A program made the translations under genes and the position numbers. From positions 1 through 54,764 of the forward strand of contig NZ_JAHGUP010000014.1 in NCBI RefSeq assembly GCF_001989995.2: DNA of 54,764 nucleotides, in the 5' to 3' direction. Numbering within the stretch: the first letter of the stretch is position 1; each line of letters opens with the position of its first letter. Under the pieces are notes generated by a model. The model worked only from the letters and a program-made list of their open reading frames with translations. It had not been told where the DNA came from and made no database searches. Below are positions 26,235 to 34,853 of this stretch, piece by piece. Origin of the DNA: Vibrio anguillarum. GTDB taxonomy: Bacteria; Pseudomonadota; Gammaproteobacteria; Enterobacterales; Vibrionaceae.

Positions 26235-26981
26235 TTATTGAGCTGTTAAGCCAAATTTTGCATAGATGGCTTCGATCCTTCCACTTTTTACCATTTCAGA
26301 CAGAGCGTCTTGTAATGCATCCGCTTGTGGATGGCTTTTAGGCATACCGTAATAGTTGCCGATAGTGTTTGGATAGTAGTAGGTTGCTACTTGGTAGTTA
26401 CTAAAATTGATTGTTTTTAATTCCACTTCTAGCGCAGGTAAATCCAATACGATAACGGTATCTATTCTCTTTGCCTCTAGCATTCTTGCTAGGTTGAAGT
26501 CATCATTAACAACCGTTCTATTTATCTCTTTGTCTTGATCAAACGCTTCGAAATAAGCGGTACCTCTTTTCACACCGACATTCAGCTCTCGTAAATCTTG
26601 ATAATTGTTGATTGCTGGCCCATCACTGCGAGTGACAAAAACAATATTCCGTGTTTGCTCACTTATAGGACCGATAAAGCGAACAAATGCTTCTCTGTCT
26701 GCTGTTCGTATGACACGTGGAACAATGTCAACAGTACCATTTTCTAAAGTAGCAAGGCTGCGAGGAAATGGAATGTTTCGCCACTCGATATCGAAGCCTA
26801 TATTTTTTGCTGCTTCTTCAATGATTTCCTTTAATGGGCCGCTGATTTTTTGACCATCTGGACTGATCACCATTTCTGGTGGTCGATGCCTAAAATCAGC
26901 TTTAAGGGTGTTAGCAAAAAGCGTTGAGCTGAGCAGCACTGCTGCCAATGAAATGAGAATATTTCTAGTCAATACCCACAT
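26235..26981 (-). CDS. orphan periplasmic substrate-binding protein (family 3-like)
   Basis: A 248-residue secreted protein with a signal peptide ending T-L-F-A-N near residue 24. The rest has the family-3 binding-protein pattern: G-P-L-K-E-I-I-E-E-A-A-K-N-I-G-F, then P-R-S-L-A-T-L-E-N-G-T-V-D-I-V-P and G-V-K-R-G-T-A. No permease or ATPase lies nearby. In Vibrio such orphan proteins are often sensors or stand-ins for a transporter encoded elsewhere. Ligand unknown. Confidence 0.88.
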   Translation of the reverse strand: MWVLTRNILISLAAVLLSSTLFANTLKADFRHRPPEMVISPDGQKISGPLKEIIEEAAKNIGFDIEWRNIPFPRSLATLENGTVDIVPRVIRTADREAFVRFIGPISEQTRNIVFVTRSDGPAINNYQDLRELNVGVKRGTAYFEAFDQDKEINRTVVNDDFNLARMLEAKRIDTVIVLDLPALEVELKTINFSNYQVATYYYPNTIGNYYGMPKSHPQADALQDALSEMVKSGRIEAIYAKFGLTAQ

Positions 26982-27078
26982 ATTTCGTGCCTCTCGTCAA
27001 ATTTACTACTTGAGTATAGGCAAACTTTCTGAGAACCCCAAAATGACACTTAAGATCAGCCGGATGGTTACCCTATGA

Positions 27079-27927
27079 TTAATACTGTTCAAACACACCT
27101 GAGTTGTAGTCTTTAATTGCTTGTTCTATCTCAGAAAATGAGTTCATTACAAACGGCCCATAATGCACGACAGGTTCATCAATGGGTTGCCCCATTAGCA
27201 ACAATACTCCGCTCGTATCATTGGCTGTTAATGTTAAGAACTCACCTTTTGAGAGCAACGCTAGCTCGCCTTGCTCCAACACTTTACTGCCTAGCTGTGT
27301 ATTGCCTTTGTAGGTAAATGCCATGACATTAAAGTGATTCGGAGTGACGATCTCTAATTGGCTACCCGGTGTTGCTTGCCAGTCGGCCACACTCAATTTA
27401 ACGCCCGTTTTTGTTAATGGGCCTGTTACTATCTGGTTGCCACAAGTGACATCACCCGCGAGTACTCTCAGCAGGCCAGTCTCTTGGGAGTGGTATTCGG
27501 TAATGGTTTCGGGTTGAAAGTCGTGGTATTGCGCTGGCGCCATTTTTTGGCTAGCAGGCTGATTGATCCAAATCTGAAAACCGTGCAACTGACCTTCAGT
27601 CATGATTGGCATCTCGCTGTGAATAACACCTCTTCCTGCGGCCATCCATTGGGCACCTCCAGAGCGTAATTCACCGACATTACCCATATGATCTTGATGT
27701 TGGAAATGCCCATTTAGCATATAAGTGAGAGTTTCGATTCCTCGGTGTGGATGAGGAGGGAATCCGCCAATATAATCGGCTTTTTGATCAGATTTAAATT
27801 CATCGAGCATTAAAAATGGTGAAAAATTAGCATTATTAAAGCCAGCAACGCGGCTAATTTTTACGCCATCTCCATCCGAAGTGGGTTGTGCGGGGATTAT
27901 CTGTTTTATTTCACGTTGCGTTAGCAT
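27079..27927 (-). CDS. pirin-family bicupin protein
   Basis: A 282-residue protein with two cupin domains. The N-terminal domain has the pirin motif P-H-P-H-R-G-I-E-T-L-T-Y and E-M-P-I-M metal-site context, with His and Glu residues able to bind a metal. Bacterial pirins such as YhhW oxidise quercetin-like flavonols or modulate metabolic enzymes. SD AGGAGAA lies just before the ATG. It is divergent from the small membrane protein at 28076. Confidence 0.94.
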   Translation of the reverse strand: MLTQREIKQIIPAQPTSDGDGVKISRVAGFNNANFSPFLMLDEFKSDQKADYIGGFPPHPHRGIETLTYMLNGHFQHQDHMGNVGELRSGGAQWMAAGRGVIHSEMPIMTEGQLHGFQIWINQPASQKMAPAQYHDFQPETITEYHSQETGLLRVLAGDVTCGNQIVTGPLTKTGVKLSVADWQATPGSQLEIVTPNHFNVMAFTYKGNTQLGSKVLEQGELALLSKGEFLTLTANDTSGVLLLMGQPIDEPVVHYGPFVMNSFSEIEQAIKDYNSGVFEQY

Positions 27928-28075
27928 AATGATTCTCCTTGTCGGTATAACATCAGTCTAAGACAAGGTGCTGATAAAGAAGAGCGCTGTGTTTTGAAGG
28001 TCTTCGTCGAGAAATTCGAACATATATTGAGGGGGGCTATAATTAGAGTAGGTTGGATCACGAGGAGGATGCCCA

Positions 28076-28366
28076 ATGTCTATGTTGCCCAAACATGAAG
28101 ATCAGAATCCGCATTATGATCCCAAAGAGGATTTTACGCTTGAGCAGATGCACCGATTTACCAAGGTGGCTAATCAAGCGCAGAAAAATCGCGATACGCT
28201 TGAACAACTCAGTGACAAAGACGTTTCCATTGTTGAAGCAGCAAGGCGTGCGGCAATGAGGCCAGTGATTCACCCTAAACCAAATAAACCTAATACAGCA
28301 CGCTACGCCGCATGGATGGTGGTGGTATGTGCAGTAGGTTTGTGGATTATGTATATGACTCGCTAG
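28076..28366 (+). CDS. small C-terminally anchored membrane protein
   Basis: A 96-residue protein with a charged, helical N-terminal 70 residues (K-V-A-N-Q-A-Q-K-N-R-D-T) and one hydrophobic helix at about 76-93, ending M-Y-M-T-R: a tail-anchored layout. SD GAGGAGG lies 8 nt before the ATG. Its 3' end overlaps the end of the convergent cyclase gene by 20 bp. No family is recognised. Confidence 0.8.
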   Translation: MSMLPKHEDQNPHYDPKEDFTLEQMHRFTKVANQAQKNRDTLEQLSDKDVSIVEAARRAAMRPVIHPKPNKPNTARYAAWMVVVCAVGLWIMYMTR

Positions 28367-29522
28367 CTTTCTTTATTGGTGTCACTGTTGCTGAATGGGT
28401 TGCAGTAGATGCTTCAGTATGGTCAAGTGAAAGATGTTGGTAATACTGATATTGATTTTTGCCGTTGTGTTTTGCTGCGTACATCGCTTTGTCTGCGCAC
28501 CGAGTCAGCTCGGCCAAGTTATCAGCATCAGAAGGAAACAAAGCAGCGCCGATGCTGACGGTGAGGTTATTGATCATTTCTGACCCTTGATATTTATCCT
28601 CAAACAGATAACAAATCCGGTTGAGAACACCATCCAAATCCTTAACCGTTTTGATATCGTAAAGTAGTAGCACGAACTCATCTCCGGCAAATCTCGCGAT
28701 GGAGTAATCGTGTTTATCGGTCTTCCGGTCTTTATTTCGGACGTTGTTTTTTAAACGATTGGCGAAATATTGCAAGACTCGATCCCCGACCTCATGTCCG
28801 TAGCTGTCATTAATGGACTTGAAATTATCAATGTCTAGAAAGACGAGTGCGGTGATGGTTTTTTTATCAGTCTGCTGGGAGAGTTTTTCACGTGCCCAAG
28901 TTTCGAAACTCCAACGATTGGCGAGCCCAGTCAGTTGGTCGGTGTAGGCAAGGTCTTCAATTCCCTCTTGATAAAGATGCTGGATATAGCAAACCGCTTT
29001 GTTGTAGTAGTAAGAGGAAATATGACACATGCAACAGAGTGCGATGAGACTGAGAAAAAACCGATCTATGGGGAGATATTGAGGAAGAATATCGGCACCG
29101 GAGAGTTGTACTGAGACGCCAATCAGCATAAAGAAACTGCAGCTAAAAACTAAGCCTATACGAAAGTCATTAATGAAGATCACCGCCGCAATAATTGGAA
29201 ACAACCACAGCACATTGCCGACCATATGCTGTCCATATAGTAGTAATATGACCCCTTTTGTTAACAAGATGGCACTGAGGAATAAATCAGCATAGGAGGT
29301 ATTATCAGAGTGATGGTAGAAATAAAGGTAATTAGAGGCAATGGCGATCAAGCATAATAAATTAAAAGTGCTCAGATAATATTGCTGTTCAAGAAAATGA
29401 AGAATGCCATAAAAGGCGAAAAGTAGCACAGACACAAACGAGCATAAGGCAACGACCCTACGCTTGCGTGACGCTCGCATATTGGCCATCTCTTCTAAAT
29501 GTCTACCTACCAGTTCAGTCAT
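28347..29522 (-). CDS. membrane diguanylate cyclase with multi-helix N-terminal domain
   Basis: A 391-residue protein. The first 200 residues contain about six membrane helices of a MASE-like sensor, and the GGDEF domain runs about 205-365. The motif is AGDEF (279-283), an accepted active variant; D-N-F-K-S-I-N-D and G-H-E-V-G-D lie upstream as expected. No RxxD inhibitory site. The Thr/Ser-rich tail has no known domain. It makes c-di-GMP; the signal is unknown. The 3' end overlaps the convergent gene at 28076 by 20 bp, which is unusual. Confidence 0.93.
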   Translation of the reverse strand: MTELVGRHLEEMANMRASRKRRVVALCSFVSVLLFAFYGILHFLEQQYYLSTFNLLCLIAIASNYLYFYHHSDNTSYADLFLSAILLTKGVILLLYGQHMVGNVLWLFPIIAAVIFINDFRIGLVFSCSFFMLIGVSVQLSGADILPQYLPIDRFFLSLIALCCMCHISSYYYNKAVCYIQHLYQEGIEDLAYTDQLTGLANRWSFETWAREKLSQQTDKKTITALVFLDIDNFKSINDSYGHEVGDRVLQYFANRLKNNVRNKDRKTDKHDYSIARFAGDEFVLLLYDIKTVKDLDGVLNRICYLFEDKYQGSEMINNLTVSIGAALFPSDADNLAELTRCADKAMYAAKHNGKNQYQYYQHLSLDHTEASTATHSATVTPIKKASESYT

Positions 29523-29847
29523 ACTCGATCTCGATGCTATCCTAAAGTATTAGGTACCGAGTTAAGTCTAGAATAAATAACAGAGTTTTGTGGACGAAGT
29601 GCATGGAGTCAGTTAAAAAATACAATGGCTAATCATTTTGCGTTTTCGTTAAGTCATTAGGCTATTAATAATCGGTGATCAATGGTCTTATAACTTATTG
29701 TATTATCAGCATGTTTTGTCGATTATTTTAACGTTGTCCAAATAAGCCATTATTTAAGCCATTATTTTTTTATAAAAAAATGAATATAAGCAAATGTGGA
29801 TATAGCAAAAAAATCTAAGCCGTCCTGTCGTTACATTACAAATTTAG
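29523..29847. other. AT-rich intergenic region with a 12-bp tandem repeat
   Basis: No gene seen. It holds two adjacent copies of AAGCCATTATTT (29744-29767) followed by a T-run. The left part must contain the promoter of the cyclase starting at 29522. Confidence 0.5.
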
Positions 29848-30756
29848 TTACATCGCAAATTCTTTTTTGATCCAACTTCTTAGCACTAAGATACTCTCTT
29901 GTTTCAGTTGCTCTTTGGCACAAACGAAGTAGTAGTCTTGATAGGGATTAGTCACTGCGGAACCGAGTTCTTGTAGTAGGCCTAACTTGATGTCATCTTT
30001 TACAAAGAGGCGATGGGTAACGAAAATACCTAATTGGCGGATAGTTGCTTGTACGGCTTGTGCTGAAGAAACAAATGATAGGTTTTTGCGACTTTCTGGC
30101 ATGGTAAGTTGATAAGCATCGCACCAAATTTGCCAGTCTTTTTTGCGGCGCTCGTTTACAGCGATAATCGCTGGGTGGCATTTAAGTATGGATGAAAGCG
30201 TCTGCTTATCACCTTGTTTTATGAGGTCAGGTTTTATGAGTTCAGGGCTGCATACCAGCACCAATTCATCTTCGGCAAGTTTCTCACAATAGTAGTCTTG
30301 CCACTCATCTTGTTTACCATGAACAATCGCGATATCAACGTTCTCTGATGTTAGAGAAAAAGTGCCTGTTAAACTCGATATTCTCACGTCTATATGTGGC
30401 GCATGCTCTTGAAAGCGGTTAACTCGTGGTATCCACCAGTGCAGCGCTAATGAGTTGACCATGTTGAGTGTCAGTCGGTTATGGCGCTCATCTCTCATAA
30501 GCACTTCAGTTGCTTCAACGATTTGCTCCAAAGCAGGCGCAATTCTCCGATAGTATTTTTGACCAGCATTATTGAGTACGACGTGACGCCCAGCGCGATT
30601 GAATAGCGGCTGGTTTAGCTGGTTCTCTAATGCTTTTATTGATTGACTGACGGCTGAATGACTAACATTAAGGTGCTTTGCTGCATCCGTCATGCTGCCT
30701 GTTTCTGCTACGGCAATAAATGAGTAGAGTGACTTGAGCGGAGGTAGTTTTCGCAT
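29848..30756 (-). CDS. LysR-family regulator divergent from an EamA transporter
   Basis: A 302-residue GcvA-like LysR regulator: N-terminal helix-turn-helix (E-T-G-S-M-T-D-A-A-K-H-L-N, A-V-S-Q-S-I-K-A-L-E) and an effector domain. The ATG at 30756 is preferred (family start M-R-K-L-P-P-L-K-S-L, AAGAGA about 9 nt upstream); the frame stays open to 30813 but that part would overlap the divergent promoter. It faces the EamA gene at 30847 over 90 bp, so it probably controls it. Confidence 0.93.
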   Translation of the reverse strand: MRKLPPLKSLYSFIAVAETGSMTDAAKHLNVSHSAVSQSIKALENQLNQPLFNRAGRHVVLNNAGQKYYRRIAPALEQIVEATEVLMRDERHNRLTLNMVNSLALHWWIPRVNRFQEHAPHIDVRISSLTGTFSLTSENVDIAIVHGKQDEWQDYYCEKLAEDELVLVCSPELIKPDLIKQGDKQTLSSILKCHPAIIAVNERRKKDWQIWCDAYQLTMPESRKNLSFVSSAQAVQATIRQLGIFVTHRLFVKDDIKLGLLQELGSAVTNPYQDYYFVCAKEQLKQESILVLRSWIKKEFAM

Positions 30757-30846
30757 TGGTAAGTTTCTCTTACAGGTTTGGTTAATATTACTCGTTATTT
30801 TTCCTTTCGTCATTGTTCTATGATGGCTGTACTAGAGGAGAGTTGT

Positions 30847-31773
30847 ATGAACCCACGAATTTTGGCTCCATTATTTATGTTGTCCTCCACATTTAGCTTG
30901 TCATTGACAGGGCTACTGTCTAAGTTTCTTGCACATGAGATACCGCTACAAAGTCTCAGTTTTCTCCGATTTTTACTCCCCGCGCTTATATTGTTGGGAG
31001 TAATGAGCTTGACTCATTTCCGTTTTCCTCCCAAAGGTATGAAACGGGCTCTGTGGGTTCGCTCAGTATGCATTGCAGGCTGTCAGCTCTGTTTTATTTA
31101 CTCACTTCAGCACCTTTCTTTGGTGGAAAGTGTCGTATTGTTCAGCACTGGTCCACTGTTTATTCCTTTGTTAGAAAAATTAATATTTGGTGTAGTGATG
31201 AAAGCAGGCACGGTTGTGAGCTTGGCCATTACATTTATCGGGGTGTTACTGCTGGCTGGCGATGTTTCGGGCATCCATTTACGGATGGAGTTATTGGTCG
31301 GTTTACTTGCGGGAGCGCTGAATGCGGGATCGCAGTTAAGCTTGTATCGAGCGACGAAAAGTGATATGCGATCTATTGATATCAATGCTTGGACGTTTGT
31401 GTGTGCATCAATCTTATTACTACCTTTGTTATTTCTTCCTACCTCGGACGCGAATGTACTTCAACAAACCTGGGGCAGCTTGCAGCAGTTAGCTGTGGTT
31501 ATTGCCTTGAGCGGAGTCTCTATATTAGTCATCAACACTCAAATTTTTCGAGCCAAAGCCTACCGTCTGGCACACTCTGGCTCGCAGCTCGCTCCGTTAA
31601 TTTTTACCAATTTGCTTTTTACCGCTTTATGGCAACAGTTGTTTTTTAATGTGCAGTACTTGCCAACACAAATGGTAGGATTGGGCTTGATTGTGATGGC
31701 AACTTTTACCGGAATTCTTATCCCGAAGCTATTTAAATCCTCAGTATCGTCAAACCAGCTTAAATCAGCTTAA
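30847..31773 (+). CDS. EamA-family (DMT) transporter
   Basis: A 308-residue protein with ten membrane segments in two EamA repeats. The ATG at 30847 has a strong SD (GAGGAGAG) about 5 nt upstream, and the hydrophobic N-terminus begins right after it. Expected to export a metabolite or amino acid; the partner regulator is the divergent LysR gene. Confidence 0.93.
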   Translation: MNPRILAPLFMLSSTFSLSLTGLLSKFLAHEIPLQSLSFLRFLLPALILLGVMSLTHFRFPPKGMKRALWVRSVCIAGCQLCFIYSLQHLSLVESVVLFSTGPLFIPLLEKLIFGVVMKAGTVVSLAITFIGVLLLAGDVSGIHLRMELLVGLLAGALNAGSQLSLYRATKSDMRSIDINAWTFVCASILLLPLLFLPTSDANVLQQTWGSLQQLAVVIALSGVSILVINTQIFRAKAYRLAHSGSQLAPLIFTNLLFTALWQQLFFNVQYLPTQMVGLGLIVMATFTGILIPKLFKSSVSSNQLKSA

Positions 31774-31784
31774 CCCGCTTATTG

Positions 31785-32876
31785 CTACTGTCTGATGAGC
31801 CCATAAGGCAGGCTAGAAAATACCTTAGGATTATTTTTCACTGTGGGCGCTTGGTTGGTTTTCTGCCAGTCAAGTAACATAATGGCAAGTACATTGCGGT
31901 GCTCTCCGTCGGCAAGGTCAAACACACCTGAGGTAGAGGGGATCATCCCTTTCTTTTTATCAATCGCTTGTTGAATTGCGAGACGAGTTTTTTCTACAAC
32001 AGGATCCTTTTCTAAACCTGCGAGTAGAAAAGTGATCCCAACTTCAGCAACCACATCTTCCTTCGCTCTTAGCAAAATGGTATAGATATTATTGCGAAAG
32101 TAGTCGAAGATCCATTGATGCTGCTGCTCTTTAATGGGATTTTGATAGTATTCCGAATCGGCAAAAATAATGTGTGTCATGCCATACAGTTTATTGCCAT
32201 ATTGTTGCGCGGAGAGTGCTTTATCAGCAGAATCTGGGTATGTTTTCCTAAAGCTATCAATGAATGGTTGTACGACATCTTGTTCACCTAACTGGCGTAA
32301 CCAATAGACTTGGTTAGCAAGTTGTGCGGCCCACGCTTTAATCATTTCTTCATCAGTGGCGTACTTAGTAAAATCATAACGGCGGATCACTTGGCGCAAA
32401 AGCTGATCTTCTTTATGTTTCAAACCATATTCGTTGGCACGGGCCATAGAGCCTAATAGGTCGACGCCTAAGTAGAGGTATTCTGGCATATGTTTAGTGG
32501 CGATATAGCGTAATTGGCTGCGTTCATCTGCGTCATCGAAGTATCCAGCCAAACGTTGCTCAGAGTAGAGAAAAACCTGTTCAGCAGTTGAAACTTCTGC
32601 GGAAAATTGATTAAGTCGGCTCGCCACGCGAGCAAGATCACTCCACACCGCCGCTGAATATTTAGGGTCTAGAGTTTGGCGATACATCCGTAACCCATAG
32701 TGCCCCTCTTTGAATGCCGGCAATGTGAAAAGTTGCTCTTCATAGGTTTGACGAATAAGCTCCGCAGATTCAGAAAAAGTGTTATTCGTTGTTGGCGCCG
32801 GCTCTGCATAGCCAGAGGCAGGCAACCACAATGCAATAGCTAATCCCAGAAATAGGCCACTCTTTTTTAATAACAT
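31785..32876 (-). CDS. secreted protein, DUF3541-like, unknown function
   Basis: A 363-residue protein with a signal peptide ending S-G-Y-A-E near residue 25. The mature part is largely helical, rich in Tyr, Gln and Leu, with repeated helix pairs but no catalytic motif I can name. It looks like the Vibrio family DUF3541, recalled without a search. SD AGAGGTG lies upstream. It is convergent with the EamA gene (11 bp apart). Role unknown. Confidence 0.8.
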   Translation of the reverse strand: MLLKKSGLFLGLAIALWLPASGYAEPAPTTNNTFSESAELIRQTYEEQLFTLPAFKEGHYGLRMYRQTLDPKYSAAVWSDLARVASRLNQFSAEVSTAEQVFLYSEQRLAGYFDDADERSQLRYIATKHMPEYLYLGVDLLGSMARANEYGLKHKEDQLLRQVIRRYDFTKYATDEEMIKAWAAQLANQVYWLRQLGEQDVVQPFIDSFRKTYPDSADKALSAQQYGNKLYGMTHIIFADSEYYQNPIKEQQHQWIFDYFRNNIYTILLRAKEDVVAEVGITFLLAGLEKDPVVEKTRLAIQQAIDKKKGMIPSTSGVFDLADGEHRNVLAIMLLDWQKTNQAPTVKNNPKVFSSLPYGLIRQ

Positions 32877-33219
32877 GATGAAAACACACCTCTAAGCTAA
32901 TATTCATAATAATATTAGCATTTCATGGATTTATTATTGTTGGTGATATGTCAGGTGTGCGTAAAATGACCGCTTTGAGCCGTCGTTAGGATAATGCGTT
33001 TAGCTGATTGTGCTTTTTACGCTATGCAAATGGATGAATTAAAATCTTACTATGTTAGCAAAAAGCTACGAGTTCATTTGGTTATATCAATAAATTTGTA
33101 ATTAATTTGGGTATTCCCTCATTAATTACGTTAATCTTAAGTAAGAAGCACTATTCTAAATAGAGCAAGTAAAACCATACACATGTAGTGATTGCTACAG
33201 GCTAGTGAGGGAGAGTTGC
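32877..33219. other. intergenic region between divergent genes
   Basis: About 340 bases, AT-rich, holding both promoters. A short hairpin (TGTAG/CTACA around 33184-33199) lies just before the SD of the cyclase at 33220 and could influence its translation. Nothing else recognised. Confidence 0.4.
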
Positions 33220-34581
33220 ATGAGACATATCTCAGGCAAACAGTGGTCTGTCAATTTGCTTCTCGTTGCCTTCATCATTTTTTGTGGAGGGTTGATCGAA
33301 ATTATCAATTTCAATCAACGAAGTTTTATCCGAGATAATCTTCAAACCAGAGCAAAGGAAGAGCTTTCGATTATTCGAGCTCAGTTAGAAGCTGCCATTT
33401 TGTCTGACATCTATGTAGCAAATGGGTTAACCAGTTTAATTGCGATTAACGCCCATTCTCAGTTCGAAGATTGGGAAAAGATTGCGGCTAATATTTTACA
33501 TGAAGGTAGACATTTGCGCGTGATTGGGCTTGCGCCTGATGATGTGATTCGTTACACCTATCCATTGAGTGGAAATCACAAAACGATAGGCTTAGATTAC
33601 CGTACCGTTCCCAAACAGTGGGCCACGATCTTAAAAGCAAGGGAGATCCAAGAGATCTTCATTGCAGGCCCTGTGAACCTAGTTCAAGGTGGGCGAGGCC
33701 TTGTTGCTCGGATTCCTATATTTACTGACCCTCCTGATAACCAACAATATTGGGGGGTATGCAGTGTCGTGATCGATTTAGATTCTCTATTACTTTCCAC
33801 TGGCGTTGAACGTTTTACTCACCGCTTTAATTTGGCGATACGTGGGGTAGACAGTACTGGTTCGGAAGGCGAGGTATTTTTTGGTGAACAAGAGGTGTTC
33901 ACGAAAGCTTTTGCAAAACAAAGTGTTCATTTTCCCTATGGCGGCTGGGAAATTGCTGTTGCGCAGAAAAGCGATGTTTTAGGTCAAGTGCCTTGGTATC
34001 AGGTTCACATTGTACGGTTGTTAGGTTATCCGATCTTAATCTTGTTGGTTGCGGCGTTTATTACGATATATCGCTTGTACTCTATTGCTAATGAAAGAGC
34101 ACTTCATGATGAATTAACTCAGCTTCCTAACCGTCGGTACTTCATGTATACGCTTGATCGATATTTTGAGCAGGCTATAAAAATGGACCAATCGGCTGGT
34201 TTTGTCATCCTCAACATTGATATTGATAAGTTCAAATCGATCAATGACACCTATGGGCATGCGGCGGGTGACAAGGTGTTGATTGCTTGTGCGGAGCGAG
34301 TGAAAAGCGTATTGCGTTCTTCGGATTTAGTTGCACGTATTGGCGGTGATGAGTTTCTGGTTTTGCTGTCTCGAGTATCGGACAACGATGATATTGAGCG
34401 GATCAGTCTCAAAATAAAAAGTGCGTTGTGTAATGCGCCAGTCATTTATGAGCAGCACTTAATTAACCTACATGTCAGTGTAGGCGCAGCCGCATTTAGC
34501 CCAGAATTTGATAATGTGGATGCGATGTTGAAACTGGCTGATGAGCGGATGTATCAAGAAAAGAGGCAGCAGTACTACTAA
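33220..34581 (+). CDS. CHASE-domain diguanylate cyclase with inhibitory site
   Basis: A 453-residue inner-membrane protein: helix 1 (about 9-27), a periplasmic CHASE domain (about 30-260, with the I-G-L-D-Y-R motif), helix 2 (about 265-287), then a GGDEF domain. The motif is G-G-D-E-F at 375-379 with the inhibitory-site motif R-S-S-D at 366-369, exactly five residues before, so product inhibition is expected. CHASE domains sense small extracellular molecules. The ATG at 33220 follows GGGAGAG by about 5 nt; a GTG at 33205 lacks this. A LuxO site and the Qrr gene begin right after the stop. Confidence 0.94.
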   Translation: MRHISGKQWSVNLLLVAFIIFCGGLIEIINFNQRSFIRDNLQTRAKEELSIIRAQLEAAILSDIYVANGLTSLIAINAHSQFEDWEKIAANILHEGRHLRVIGLAPDDVIRYTYPLSGNHKTIGLDYRTVPKQWATILKAREIQEIFIAGPVNLVQGGRGLVARIPIFTDPPDNQQYWGVCSVVIDLDSLLLSTGVERFTHRFNLAIRGVDSTGSEGEVFFGEQEVFTKAFAKQSVHFPYGGWEIAVAQKSDVLGQVPWYQVHIVRLLGYPILILLVAAFITIYRLYSIANERALHDELTQLPNRRYFMYTLDRYFEQAIKMDQSAGFVILNIDIDKFKSINDTYGHAAGDKVLIACAERVKSVLRSSDLVARIGGDEFLVLLSRVSDNDDIERISLKIKSALCNAPVIYEQHLINLHVSVGAAAFSPEFDNVDAMLKLADERMYQEKRQQYY

Positions 34582-34596
34582 ATTATTTATTCAGAT

Positions 34597-34627
34597 TTGC
34601 ATTTTGAAATTTAATTGCAAAATGCAA
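34597..34627 (+). promoter_or_regulatory. LuxO-binding sites upstream of qrr
   Basis: TTGCAAAATGCAA (34615-34627) is a perfect copy of the palindromic LuxO site TTGCA-N3-TGCAA, about 105 bp upstream of the qrr start. A degenerate second copy (TTGCATTTTGAAA) lies at 34597-34609. Confidence 0.85.
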
Positions 34628-34702
34628 ATTTATTATGCGACACGTTGTAATGAAACCGCTCATAAAGTAGACAGATAAGGTGTTTTTTGGCAGTTTTAAA
34701 GT

Positions 34703-34718
34703 TGGCATGCATCCTGCT
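34703..34718 (+). promoter_or_regulatory. sigma54 promoter of qrr
   Basis: TTGGCATGCATCCTGCT places GG (34704-34705) and GC (34716-34717) exactly 10 nt apart. The start expected 12 nt after the GC falls at 34729, where the Qrr sequence TGACCC begins. Confidence 0.88.
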
Positions 34719-34728
34719 ATATAGTAAG

Positions 34729-34837
34729 TGACCCTTCTAAGCCGAGGGTCACCTAGCCAACTGACGTTGTTAGTGAACCTTATTTTTGTTCACACTTATT
34801 AATAGCCAATCATACTTTTTGTGATTGGCTTTTTTTA
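34729..34837 (+). ncRNA. qrr: Qrr quorum-regulatory small RNA
   Basis: About 109 nt, the normal Qrr size. The 5' hairpin is TGACCCT...AGGGTCA. It is followed by the invariant Qrr core (CTAGCCAACTGACGTTGTTA at 34753-34772), which pairs with target mRNAs such as those for the HapR/LuxR/VanT master regulator. The 3' end is a terminator stem GCCAATCA/TGATTGGC with seven T (34830-34837). Transcription is by sigma54 RNA polymerase with phosphorylated LuxO at low cell density. Hfq is needed for activity (family knowledge). Which of the several Qrr copies this is cannot be told from the window. Confidence 0.95.
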
Positions 34838-34853
34838 TTTTTACGCTCTGCAA

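Noticed and set aside
28053..28259. Plus-strand frame overlapping the start of the small anchored protein
   Set aside because: The frame at 28076 has the better SD and a sensible membrane helix; this one is basic and has no plausible fold.
29744..29767. Two tandem 12-bp copies as a CRISPR-like array
   Set aside because: Only two copies with no spacer between them, low complexity, and no cas genes anywhere in the window.
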